DNA from: a virus
IMG/VR virus record: IMGVR_UViG_3300013131_000093
Span: 1 to 41,939 of that record
Direction: 5' to 3' (one strand)
Length of the DNA stretch: 41,939 nt
In this document: piece after piece, positions 1 through 8,040 of the stretch
Position numbering within the stretch: position 1 is the stretch's first letter
Layout: every line of letters begins with the position of its first letter
The notes under the pieces: generated by a model
The model's database searches: none
Told to the model about the DNA's origin: nothing
Seen by the model: the letters and a program-made list of their open reading frames with translations, nothing else
Program-made: the position numbers and the translations under genes

Positions 1-132
1 ACATAGTTCATTCTTCACATCATACATTAGTGTAACAGGTAGAGTGAGACCCTCTTGCGAGAGCATGGAGTCTATACCTGATGCGTATATGCTTTTGAGT
101 TCCGCATACGGAATATTAAAACCTTCACTCAT
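1..132 (-). CDS. Partial structural-block protein, N-terminal 44 residues
   Basis: An open frame starts at an ATG whose complement is at 130-132 and runs off the left edge. The visible residues begin MSEGFNIPYAELKSIYASG. It is the most downstream gene seen in the minus-strand virion block and starts 4 nt after the stop of the collagen-like protein gene. Its position suggests a neck or tail protein, but no family is recognised from 44 residues. Confidence 0.6.
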   Translation of the reverse strand, partial: MSEGFNIPYAELKSIYASGIDSMLSQEGLTLPVTLMYDVKNELC

Positions 133-136
133 TGCT

Positions 137-643
137 TTATACTCCTAATCCTACGGAAATAACTCTCCATTTTTGTGCTGTCTGATCATATATCAAATTA
201 ATTGAATTGTTAGGATTAAGGGTAATATTTTGACTACTATTAGTTAGAATTCTTTGATCTGTACTTATAGATGTATCATTATGTTTTATAACTATATTAT
301 TTGATCCTATATTAGTTAATATTCTAAGCTCTCCCTCTGTTCCGGCTCCTATACCTATAATATTATTTGTTGAGCTTGATGATAATTTTATCCATGTCGC
401 ATTTATAACTGGTATGCTGTTGTTCTCAATATCTAAAGATAAAGAAGACGAGGCGAATACTGTTCTTGGAAAGAATGGTGCCGCTCTACCTCTAGGTCCT
501 CTTGGTCCCGGAGGCCCTGGCGGACCTTCTGGCCCAGTTTTTCCCTCTGGACCAACCAAAGCCTGAATAATAGTATTAGTATAATTATTATCAGATATAT
601 TTAATATCTCTGTTTCATTCACAAATATAGTTTGTTCTGCCAT
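137..643 (-). CDS. Collagen-like fibre or tail protein
   Basis: A 168-residue protein with about seven Gly-X-Y triplets at residues 31-52, rich in Pro at X, followed by a beta-rich C-terminal part with many Asn, Ser, Thr and Ile. Short collagen-like repeats are common in phage tail fibres, where they form triple-helical stalks. The polar beta-type C-terminus fits a trimerising tip (inference). It begins 2 nt downstream of the stop of the 489-residue structural gene, so the two are probably co-transcribed. The exact position in the virion cannot be read from the sequence. Confidence 0.7.
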   Translation of the reverse strand: MAEQTIFVNETEILNISDNNYTNTIIQALVGPEGKTGPEGPPGPPGPRGPRGRAAPFFPRTVFASSSLSLDIENNSIPVINATWIKLSSSSTNNIIGIGAGTEGELRILTNIGSNNIVIKHNDTSISTDQRILTNSSQNITLNPNNSINLIYDQTAQKWRVISVGLGV

Positions 644-645
644 AT

Positions 646-2115
646 TTATACTGCACTTTCTGGATTATATCTGTCTATTTCTATAGAAACTCCACTAATG
701 CCATCTATAGCATTATTAACACTAAATACAGTTACATCGTCGGTGGTATCATAAGACGGACTAGTAGAAATAGTTCTTATTGTAAAAGCTTCACCAAAAC
801 CAGTATTATATTTAATAACAACAAAATCGTTTATACTAAATTCTGTTGTTTTATCTCCGGAAAGGGTGACGCCGGTACCGCTAATCTCTCCTGCTCGTGT
901 TACTCCTCCACAATACAAGCTATTTGATAACTCATTGGATTGTTCATTCTTGAAGTAAATAATAAGTTTTACTGCTCCTATAGATCCAGAATTCTTTCTT
1001 TCAGTATCTAATCCATATATTCTCCATTCTCCTTGAGCATTAGTATTCTCAAAAGTAGACAGAGTATAGCCATATACGTTTATATTTTTAGTAGAATCAG
1101 TTTCATCAAAAGCTCCTTCTGGAAAAATATCTTTCGTAATTGGTTTTGGTCTTGCTGCTCCTAAATTTTTATTTGTTAATAAGGAGCTAAAATAGTGATT
1201 AACATTACCAACAGTGGGTTCTGAATCTGTTGGGTCAGCTCTTAAAGGAGTATAATCTGAAAGTATAAAAGATAAATTTCTTAATTTATTGTCAAAATTA
1301 AACTTATTGTTACTTACTAGTAATACTCCGCTACCAGCATGAGTAAGCAATAGTCTAACGTCTTGTGCAAAGTTATGGGACATGTTCTCTATCATTATGT
1401 CTATTCTTTCTATTACTTTAGATTCTGGAACATTGAATGATAGATACTTAGGATAAGAATTACCATAAGGATTTTCTAACACGTCTAAATCCTTAAGAAT
1501 TAAAGATGTGTCACCATAAAAAGAAGGATCTGGATTAGTAAGAGAATAAATATTGGCATTACCTCCTATAAACTCACATGGCGAACCAATACAACTATCC
1601 AAAGCGGAAAAAGACACCTGTTCTTCTGTTACTATTGCTGCGTTACTTCCTGTTGACAAAGAAGCTCCACATCCTGGTATATTTACAGCTGGAATAAGTC
1701 TTCTCGTTAAATTTATATCTCCTTGTAATAATCTTTTGATTGTTTTCATACTTCCTTGAAAAAAATTGTCTGGTGTTAGTATTTCCAATTCATATTTAGC
1801 GTTAGACCATTCTATTGGAGGAGATGCTCCTGGTTGTAAAAATAGATTAGTCATTTCTGCTGATAGCTTTAAAGAAATAATCCCCTCTTCTGGACTAATA
1901 GAAAATGAGTAAAAAGGAGTAACTGTTTGTGCAACAGTTGTAAAAGTTATAACAGATAGATTCTGTGTCTCATTGTCTGGCGCTGGCAATATTCTTAATG
2001 TAACACAGTGATTAGACAGGTTTATGGGGGAGGCTGTCTCTGCGGTTAGGTATGTAAACTGAATAGAAAAAGATGTACCTTGTTCAATTGAAAAATTATA
2101 TGTTGTTGCTGCCAT
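646..2115 (-). CDS. Baseplate/fibre-like protein with a proprotein-convertase P-like domain
   Basis: A 489-residue protein. Residues 1-140 form a beta-rich module (FSIEQGTSFSIQFTYLT start) resembling the N-terminal module of phage baseplate upper proteins. Residues of about 220-390 resemble a P-type jelly-roll: an early NVPESKVIERIDIMI strand, then VRLLLTHAGSGVLL, and a closing GEWRIYGLD ... GAVKLIIYF. That GxWxL/I plus final strand pattern is typical of convertase P domains and related phage adhesins. It is likely an exposed virion protein, possibly in surface binding. The P-domain call rests on pattern memory and needs a profile search. Confidence 0.55.
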   Translation of the reverse strand: MAATTYNFSIEQGTSFSIQFTYLTAETASPINLSNHCVTLRILPAPDNETQNLSVITFTTVAQTVTPFYSFSISPEEGIISLKLSAEMTNLFLQPGASPPIEWSNAKYELEILTPDNFFQGSMKTIKRLLQGDINLTRRLIPAVNIPGCGASLSTGSNAAIVTEEQVSFSALDSCIGSPCEFIGGNANIYSLTNPDPSFYGDTSLILKDLDVLENPYGNSYPKYLSFNVPESKVIERIDIMIENMSHNFAQDVRLLLTHAGSGVLLVSNNKFNFDNKLRNLSFILSDYTPLRADPTDSEPTVGNVNHYFSSLLTNKNLGAARPKPITKDIFPEGAFDETDSTKNINVYGYTLSTFENTNAQGEWRIYGLDTERKNSGSIGAVKLIIYFKNEQSNELSNSLYCGGVTRAGEISGTGVTLSGDKTTEFSINDFVVIKYNTGFGEAFTIRTISTSPSYDTTDDVTVFSVNNAIDGISGVSIEIDRYNPESAV

Positions 2116-2124
2116 GTTATTTCC

Positions 2125-2640
2125 TTATGTATACATTCGTCTATAATATGCATTATTTGTACTAATCATTCTAGGATCAAAATTATTACCGACGAAAGGA
2201 CTAAGAATAGCTCTAACTGATGTTGCATCTTGTACATTCCAATGAGATGTTAATTCTTCATAGGTTGCACACGCTCCTTTTTCAATAACCATTTTCCATC
2301 CAGTTAAACTATTGGCTATACTTAAGCTGGCTGGGCCAAGCACGGTCTTAATTCCTTCTAGTGCTGCTTTGGTTCTTAGTGTGCTTTGATCTATAATACA
2401 AGCTGTTTTAAGGCTAACTAAACTAATAAATATATCATCTTGGCTAACAGTAGGATCCGGAGTAATATTTGGATTTACTACATTTATATTATAGCTATTC
2501 TCTAAAGAAACATCAAATTGAACATATTTTGCTGCGACAGAGATAACTTGTAACAATCTCTCTTCACTATATGTTGGTGGATCGGACCAATCATTTATTA
2601 ATGTTCGCACAATAATGGGTATCTCGGTTTGCCAGCTCAT
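2125..2640 (-). CDS. Putative neck / head-tail connector protein
   Basis: A 171-residue mostly helical protein (MSWQTEIPIIVRTLINDWSD start) next to the major capsid gene on the downstream side. A helical protein of 100-180 residues beginning with a helix that indexes sequence positions (TYSEERLLQVISVAAKYV) is typical of head-completion or adaptor proteins in this place. There is no decisive motif, so the call rests on size, predicted helicity and gene order. The start codon follows a terminator-bearing gap after the capsid gene. Confidence 0.45.
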   Translation of the reverse strand: MSWQTEIPIIVRTLINDWSDPPTYSEERLLQVISVAAKYVQFDVSLENSYNINVVNPNITPDPTVSQDDIFISLVSLKTACIIDQSTLRTKAALEGIKTVLGPASLSIANSLTGWKMVIEKGACATYEELTSHWNVQDATSVRAILSPFVGNNFDPRMISTNNAYYRRMYT

Positions 2641-2687
2641 ATTTTGACCCTCGTGCCTTTTTTGGTTATATCAATATTAAATACACC

Positions 2688-2718
2688 TAAAAAAAAAGGC
2701 CGGCGCAAGGCCAGCCTT
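2688..2718 (-). terminator. Intrinsic terminator after the major capsid gene
   Basis: Read on the minus strand, AAGGCTGGC, a 5-nt loop and GCCGGCCTT form a 9-bp stem with one G-U pair, followed by a run of at least six T. It lies 30 nt after the capsid stop and would end or reduce transcription into the neck and fibre genes, a common way to overproduce capsid protein. Confidence 0.85.
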
Positions 2719-2747
2719 ATTTTCGCTAACGAATTAGCTAATTAAAA

Positions 2748-3761
2748 TTAGAGAGCACCAAGAAGAACTCTGCGGTTGTCTAGAACAGCAAAGCCTTGCT
2801 CTGCCCAGCCGTAGAAACCGGCTCTCTTCTGACGATGTAGCGACTCGTCTTCGAAGATCTGAACCTGTTCACGAACTGGCATTATGAAGCTGTCTCTCTT
2901 GCGGAGGTCTAGACCAACTACAACCTCTGACTTACCAGATGGTAGAGTACCATTTAGTAGGTTGCTATAGAATAGTTGGTATTCTTGACCTTCACCAAGC
3001 TCATCAACATCATGTAGATTGATGCCGAATACACGGTTGAGGGTACCGTCAGCGGCGGTATAGATCTCACGACGAGTTACTTCGTCAACTTGATCTAGAC
3101 CCCAGCTACGAATATCCTCCATAGCCTCGGGAGAAACATAAAGATCAGTCAACATACCACGGTTTGTTGAGGCAGAGTTACCGCCACCGTTTCTACGCAT
3201 AACTGTCTTCATAAGGCTAACCAAACGCTTGGTGAATAGACCATTTGCAGCATCGTTGTCAAATACAACGATATTGCGATCTACACCGGCGGCTAATAGA
3301 GTGTGCCAACCGTCGTCATTTAGCTTCTTAACGAACGAAGCCTCTAGAACCTCCATAGCACGACCAACAACATCCCAACGAGCATCGCGGGCATACTTTA
3401 AGAGATAGTCGATTGAAGAACCAACGTCGTAGGTTGGGACCATGACGTAATCGCCTTCAACGTGTCTCTCTGGAATATATCCATGATTTGGAACAGTATA
3501 GGCTACGAAGTCTTTTTCTGTGCCAGGAGCAAGAAAATCTAGTGGGAACTCTGGAGTGGCGCCTTGTGCCAAAGTAATAGGCTCGAAGATGCCATCTAGA
3601 ATATCTCCACTAAGAATACCTTGTCTTAGCGGTAGCTCTAGGGCTTTTGCAATTTGAGCATTAGCTTCTAGAGAGACTTCTCTTACGGGTGAACCAGAAC
3701 GCACAAGAAGATCTGTAAGTTCTGTTGAGGGTTGAAACTTATTTACTTTGGCTGATGACAT
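2748..3761 (-). CDS. Major capsid protein, HK97-fold type
   Basis: A 337-residue protein between the putative decoration/protease genes and the terminator. Its features fit a phage major capsid protein: an N-terminal helical arm, an E-loop-like region with aromatic/acidic turns (residues 80-115), a long spine-helix region near 120-160 (SSIDYLLKYARDARWDVV), and a C-terminal beta-rich P/A-domain part ending FAVLDNRRVLLG. The start is backed by an AAGGGAG Shine-Dalgarno. Codons are more C-ending and regular than in the flanking AT-rich genes, as expected for a very abundant protein. It assembles the icosahedral shell. The fold is inferred from gene order and general pattern, not from a profile hit. 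Confidence 0.85.
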   Translation of the reverse strand: MSSAKVNKFQPSTELTDLLVRSGSPVREVSLEANAQIAKALELPLRQGILSGDILDGIFEPITLAQGATPEFPLDFLAPGTEKDFVAYTVPNHGYIPERHVEGDYVMVPTYDVGSSIDYLLKYARDARWDVVGRAMEVLEASFVKKLNDDGWHTLLAAGVDRNIVVFDNDAANGLFTKRLVSLMKTVMRRNGGGNSASTNRGMLTDLYVSPEAMEDIRSWGLDQVDEVTRREIYTAADGTLNRVFGINLHDVDELGEGQEYQLFYSNLLNGTLPSGKSEVVVGLDLRKRDSFIMPVREQVQIFEDESLHRQKRAGFYGWAEQGFAVLDNRRVLLGAL

Positions 3762-3775
3762 TTTTTTCTCCCTTA

Positions 3776-4234
3776 TCAGGTAATATTGATATCTACTTTG
3801 ACATAACCATCGGAATCTTTACTACTGAGGAATCTTCCAACCTTAGTACTGTTGGTACTAACTGTTGTTAGATGCCCAGCTACGTCGTAGTAAGCATCAA
3901 CGCCAGCCGATGGTGTTTGACCAGAGGCTACCATGTTGGTTACAACTTGACCCTGACGTAGAAGAGTGACTTTGCCGCCCTTTTGGACTTCATCACGATG
4001 CCAGTTGATGTGCTGTCTTGTTAGATCAAGATCAACAACATCGTTTAACAATAGACCGGCGGGTTTTGTACCAGCGTTGACGCCTGTTGGATACATAACA
4101 ACAGCACCAGCATCATCCATAGATGCGCCGGCACCCGAAGTATTATGAACAACGATGCCTCCACGCTCGGCAACTGTATTCATGAAGAATGAAACATCTG
4201 TGTACTTTTCGATACGATCTGGTTTAAGAGCCAT
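3776..4234 (-). CDS. Putative capsid decoration / head-stabilising protein
   Basis: A 152-residue, Gly/Val/Thr-rich beta protein (MALKPDRIEKYTDVSFFMNT) directly upstream of the capsid gene and downstream of the protease-scaffold gene. Small beta proteins in this position commonly decorate capsid three-fold axes. It shares the C-ending codon pattern of the capsid gene, suggesting high expression. It contains AERGGIVVHNTSGAGASMDD and a GGKVTLLRQGQVVTN turn, reminiscent of DUF2190-type head proteins, but I cannot confirm the family. Confidence 0.55.
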   Translation of the reverse strand: MALKPDRIEKYTDVSFFMNTVAERGGIVVHNTSGAGASMDDAGAVVMYPTGVNAGTKPAGLLLNDVVDLDLTRQHINWHRDEVQKGGKVTLLRQGQVVTNMVASGQTPSAGVDAYYDVAGHLTTVSTNSTKVGRFLSSKDSDGYVKVDINIT

Positions 4235-4249
4235 TTCTGTTCTCCCTTA

Positions 4250-4948
4250 TTAGTTTTTTAGAGTTTTACCTAGTCTGGAATAAACGAATTCAACCAAAGC
4301 TGCGCGAGTGTTCTCAGCAGACGAGTCTACCTCTCCGCCTACACCAAGATTTACTTCTTCTTCAACTTCGGCTGTCTCAAGAATAGCTGGATCAGCAGCT
4401 TCGGCTTCAGAAGCTTTCTTCTTATCTTTCATTTCTTCCTCTTTGTCTTCTTCGTCTTTTTTAAGCCAAGGAGGCATTTTACCAGCAAAAAGACTGGTCA
4501 TAGCTGCAAAAGCTTCGTCATCTAATGACTCAAATTTATCTACTGTGGCCGAGGCCGTATCATTATCAATGCCTGCTTCGATTAGAGAAGCCATTCTTTT
4601 CATCTTCTTCTCTTTCTTGGCCATTTCTTCTTCTTTGTTCTTGTAAGCTGCAATGGTCTCATTAGCAGCATCAAGCTCACTTTTTACCTTCTTCATCTCT
4701 TCTTCTTTGAGCATTTCTTCTTCTGACTTTTTCTTAGCTGCTTCTTCTTTTTCAGTAGCGGCTAATTCAAGAGCAGAAGTTAGTTCTGTAATTTTGTCCT
4801 CGTGAGCTTTTATTGTGCCTTCGAGTTCGACTGTTTTATCTTTTAGAGTAGTAGCAGCTGTAAAGGCTTCTGACAAACCTTGTAAAGCTTCTAGCTTATT
4901 TTTGATTTCTGCTACTTCTGTCATAATAGGTTCAAGATCTAAACTCAT
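4250..4948 (-). CDS. Nested internal-start scaffold protein
   Basis: Inside the protease gene, codon 277 is an ATG (complement of 4946-4948) preceded by GGAGAA seven bases upstream, a better ribosome site than most starts in the window. In-frame initiation there would give a 232-residue protein MSLDLEPIMTEVAEIKNKLE... made only of the coiled-coil scaffold and acidic tail. This copies the lambda C/Nu3 arrangement, where the scaffold is made separately in excess of the protease. Seen: the site and frame. Inferred: its use. Confidence 0.6.
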   Translation of the reverse strand: MSLDLEPIMTEVAEIKNKLEALQGLSEAFTAATTLKDKTVELEGTIKAHEDKITELTSALELAATEKEEAAKKKSEEEMLKEEEMKKVKSELDAANETIAAYKNKEEEMAKKEKKMKRMASLIEAGIDNDTASATVDKFESLDDEAFAAMTSLFAGKMPPWLKKDEEDKEEEMKDKKKASEAEAADPAILETAEVEEEVNLGVGGEVDSSAENTRAALVEFVYSRLGKTLKN

Positions 4949-5776
4949 AGTATTGTTCTCCACATTATTGGTTAACTGATCATTAGATACACCTGCTGTT
5001 GATAAATCTTCGCTTTTTTCCGTAAAAATTTTAGAACCCTCAGAAATTAGCTCTTTTGTAAAAATAATACTATCAGGATTTGCGGGCTTATTGACAAAAC
5101 CCTTGCCTGAAAAAGTGATATTTCTAAGGACTCTACCAATTTTATAGTTCTGATGTTCGCCAACTCCACCGTAGGCTCTAAGGTGTTTTGTTAAGTATGC
5201 TGTTTCATTATTCCTGGCTAATATTTTATATTCTCCAGTACTTTTATTAATTAAACCATAATCAAAACCATTAAAGAAACACTCCATACTAACGTATTTG
5301 GTTCCGTCTTCTATTTCTGCTATAAGTTTAGCAGCTCTCTCCTTAAGCTCTGGATTGCTAAAACCCTTATAAATTACAGAACCTGTTAAAATATGATATT
5401 TATCTGGTAAATTTTCTATTGGAGTATTTTCATTAATTAATATTCCATCTTCTGTGATTGGCCAATTAGATATGATATGACCAATAATAACACTCTCATC
5501 ATGCTCTAGATTGGTTGGCTTATGTTCTGGGGTATGTTTAGCCGCCCAAACTTCATTCTTATCAAATATATCGTCATTTTTATTCCATGACGAGCTAACT
5601 AAAATAGATTGGACATAATATAAATCACTATCACTATAAAAAGCTAAACTCTTGATATGCTTAATATCAACAGGAGTATTAGAGCATGGAGAAGCTTCGG
5701 TGGCATATGATATAGCGGCCGAAGCTTTAATTTTTTCTTCTAGACCATCGGCTATTTCTTGCTCAAAGATTTGCAT
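4250..5776 (-). CDS. Prohead protease fused to scaffold
   Basis: A 508-residue protein. The N-terminal 240 residues resemble a prohead serine protease: candidate catalytic His92 in the NLEHDES segment, candidate nucleophile Ser163 in KYVSMECFF, and a conserved-looking GKGFVNKPANP turn near 225-234 where such proteases hold their C-terminal strand. Residues of about 285-395 form a long Glu/Lys/Ala coiled coil, typical of scaffold, then a charged low-complexity tail. Protease-scaffold fusions are well known (lambda C and herpesvirus assemblin). The C-terminal part also has its own internal start at 4948. Confidence 0.7.
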   Translation of the reverse strand: MQIFEQEIADGLEEKIKASAAISYATEASPCSNTPVDIKHIKSLAFYSDSDLYYVQSILVSSSWNKNDDIFDKNEVWAAKHTPEHKPTNLEHDESVIIGHIISNWPITEDGILINENTPIENLPDKYHILTGSVIYKGFSNPELKERAAKLIAEIEDGTKYVSMECFFNGFDYGLINKSTGEYKILARNNETAYLTKHLRAYGGVGEHQNYKIGRVLRNITFSGKGFVNKPANPDSIIFTKELISEGSKIFTEKSEDLSTAGVSNDQLTNNVENNTMSLDLEPIMTEVAEIKNKLEALQGLSEAFTAATTLKDKTVELEGTIKAHEDKITELTSALELAATEKEEAAKKKSEEEMLKEEEMKKVKSELDAANETIAAYKNKEEEMAKKEKKMKRMASLIEAGIDNDTASATVDKFESLDDEAFAAMTSLFAGKMPPWLKKDEEDKEEEMKDKKKASEAEAADPAILETAEVEEEVNLGVGGEVDSSAENTRAALVEFVYSRLGKTLKN

Positions 5777-5795
5777 ATAATGCCCCTTTACTAAA

Positions 5796-7991
5796 TTATG
5801 ATTCTAGTTTCGAATACACCATAGAATAAAAAGAAGCTTTAGCCTGTTTCTGTTCTTCTACTGATAAATCTTTATTTAGATCATTTTTAATATTTTTTAT
5901 CCAAACATTATAACCATTGATAATATTATTAAAATCTTTTTCATTAGAAGTTACATTACTGAAAGAGTCTAATACTTTAGTTTCATCAATAATAGAAAAA
6001 GGATTAAAGCTAAATAATATCTTTGTTTTAACTAGATCTGCTTCTTTAGTTTCTGTACTAGATAAGCTTCTCCAGTTTTTCTTTTTGTAGAAATCTAAAA
6101 ATACAGGATTTAAAACTTCACTAATTTTATCTTGAGCATTATTTGCCCAAATTTCTAAGCTAGCACCAGTTTGAGGACTAAATTCTTTGGTTTTTCTTTT
6201 TTCTGTATCTTTAGAAAGTTTAGGACGCCCCTGCTGAGGAACGCCTTTGTTACCTTGAGGAACAGGTTGACCTCCTCCGGGTGGAGATGCGGGAACTTTC
6301 ATTTCCAAAGCTGACTTCTCTCCGCTCTTTTTCTTATCTAGTTCCAGCCCAACTTGACTGGGAGCAACCGATCCGTTCTGTAGTGCTATCTTCTTTAAAG
6401 AATTTTCAAACTGAGGATCAAACCATGGACCAGCTTTATTAACCATTCTTTCTGATTTCCTATCTCTATTTTCTCTATTAAGTCTTGTTTTTTCCATATC
6501 TGGATCTATGCCAAATCTAGTTTGTAACAACTCATCACTGATTAGATTTCTATCAACAAGCTGAACTAGTAGTGCTTTCTCTGCGTCCTCATTACTCAAG
6601 TCCATTCTATCAAATTCTATTTTTGCAGCGTACTTGAAACCCATAGTTTTTTGTACGATTGCTATCTCTTTTTCCCAAAACTCTACAAGTATATCTCTTC
6701 CATACTGTAATCTTTGTGTGAGTGTTTTTAGACTAATAAAATTATTAGTAGTTCCTGCTGCCCCGAATGTTCCTGTAAGAGTTGGAGGAATACCTAATCC
6801 AGCATAGACACTATTAAGATGTGGTATATATTTACCTTCTCCTAAAAATTGATGAACATTAGTTTTACTTTCAATAAGTTCTATATCAGGCCCCCATACT
6901 AAATCCATAGTACCACCGCCCATATTATTCCCTAAAATCTGTGCTAGTTTTGCGGTGGCTGCTTTTGTTGGGGCAATTTTATGTTCTAGGCTTCCTAGCT
7001 TAAAAATTCTAATATTACTAATTGCACCATCTAATGCTGCTGTATCTGCTAATTTTAGTTTTTCTATTAATACAATATCATCCATGATAGCATATATCAT
7101 AGGAAAAGCCCATGTTTGCCAATCATCTTTTTTGTAATGATATACTAGTGTTTTTTCTGGATCTAAAGGGTATGCTTTTTTTGTTTTTGCTGCTTCTATA
7201 ATAGGGGATGGTAATTGTGCTATAACTTCTTTTTCAGCATCAGTCTTAGGAGTGTTGATAATTTTTCTAAGAGCGGCTGGTAAAACCAATTCATATTTCT
7301 TATTTGAAACGAATGATGATAAAGGCCCAGCTGCAACATCAACGAAAACAGGATCTATAAAAGTATATCTCCAAGGAACTTCTCTTTTTTCTAGATTATT
7401 ATTCTCTAGTTCATTGATCTGAAGATCGGATCCTGCAACAGCTTTATATAGCTGATCAGCGACTTTAAGATTTAGCTTTGCTGTTTGCCTATTGATAACA
7501 ACATTACCTGTTTTGTAAATGTTATTTAGGAATCTCTCTGATCTGTCTCTTCCTTTTACCTTTTTAAACCATTGTCTATAAAATCTCTCTATTCTTTTAT
7601 TTTTATGAGATAATCTTATTCCTTGTGCTGCGAAATCTCCCATAAGATCTATTACATTCTTAACTAATCCCACTCTCTGGTAAACGTCCTCTGCTTTGGC
7701 TATTATCCTTTTTATTTCAGTAGGAATACTCTCTTGAGGTCTAAAGAAATCATAATCGGATCTTGTTAATCCGGGTCGGCCGCCAGTATTAGTATCTAGT
7801 CTAGAAAAATCTACATTATATCTACGATTACCTACTGCTCTATCTATTAACGTATATTCGTCCAGTGACTGAGAAGCTGTTTTTAAGGCTTTTTGCTTAC
7901 TATCCAAATCATCGCCCCAAGAAACATAAGCCTCTTCTGACAATGGTTGAGCGTTTTTTATAGAGCTATTTCTTGTAGTTTTTTTGGCCAT
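5796..7991 (-). CDS. Portal protein
   Basis: A 731-residue protein located between large terminase and prohead protease, the standard place for the portal. The middle part (residues 270-480) has typical portal features: KTLVYHYKKDDW, a helical WAFPMIYAIMDDIVLIEKLKLAD segment, NSVYAGLGIPPTLTGT and a TTNNFISLKTLTQRL stem/crown transition. The C-terminal 250 residues are proline/glycine-rich, then helical. It forms the dodecameric ring through which DNA enters the head. It is longer than the usual 450-600 residues because of the C-terminal extension. Confidence 0.8.
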   Translation of the reverse strand: MAKKTTRNSSIKNAQPLSEEAYVSWGDDLDSKQKALKTASQSLDEYTLIDRAVGNRRYNVDFSRLDTNTGGRPGLTRSDYDFFRPQESIPTEIKRIIAKAEDVYQRVGLVKNVIDLMGDFAAQGIRLSHKNKRIERFYRQWFKKVKGRDRSERFLNNIYKTGNVVINRQTAKLNLKVADQLYKAVAGSDLQINELENNNLEKREVPWRYTFIDPVFVDVAAGPLSSFVSNKKYELVLPAALRKIINTPKTDAEKEVIAQLPSPIIEAAKTKKAYPLDPEKTLVYHYKKDDWQTWAFPMIYAIMDDIVLIEKLKLADTAALDGAISNIRIFKLGSLEHKIAPTKAATAKLAQILGNNMGGGTMDLVWGPDIELIESKTNVHQFLGEGKYIPHLNSVYAGLGIPPTLTGTFGAAGTTNNFISLKTLTQRLQYGRDILVEFWEKEIAIVQKTMGFKYAAKIEFDRMDLSNEDAEKALLVQLVDRNLISDELLQTRFGIDPDMEKTRLNRENRDRKSERMVNKAGPWFDPQFENSLKKIALQNGSVAPSQVGLELDKKKSGEKSALEMKVPASPPGGGQPVPQGNKGVPQQGRPKLSKDTEKRKTKEFSPQTGASLEIWANNAQDKISEVLNPVFLDFYKKKNWRSLSSTETKEADLVKTKILFSFNPFSIIDETKVLDSFSNVTSNEKDFNNIINGYNVWIKNIKNDLNKDLSVEEQKQAKASFYSMVYSKLES

Positions 7992-8040
7992 AATTATAAT
8001 AGTATTACATTAGGATTGAATTGCTATTAATTATACACTG

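Noticed and set aside
4308-4646. Ser-rich plus-strand frame
   Set aside because: It is the antisense of the Glu/Lys-rich scaffold codons.
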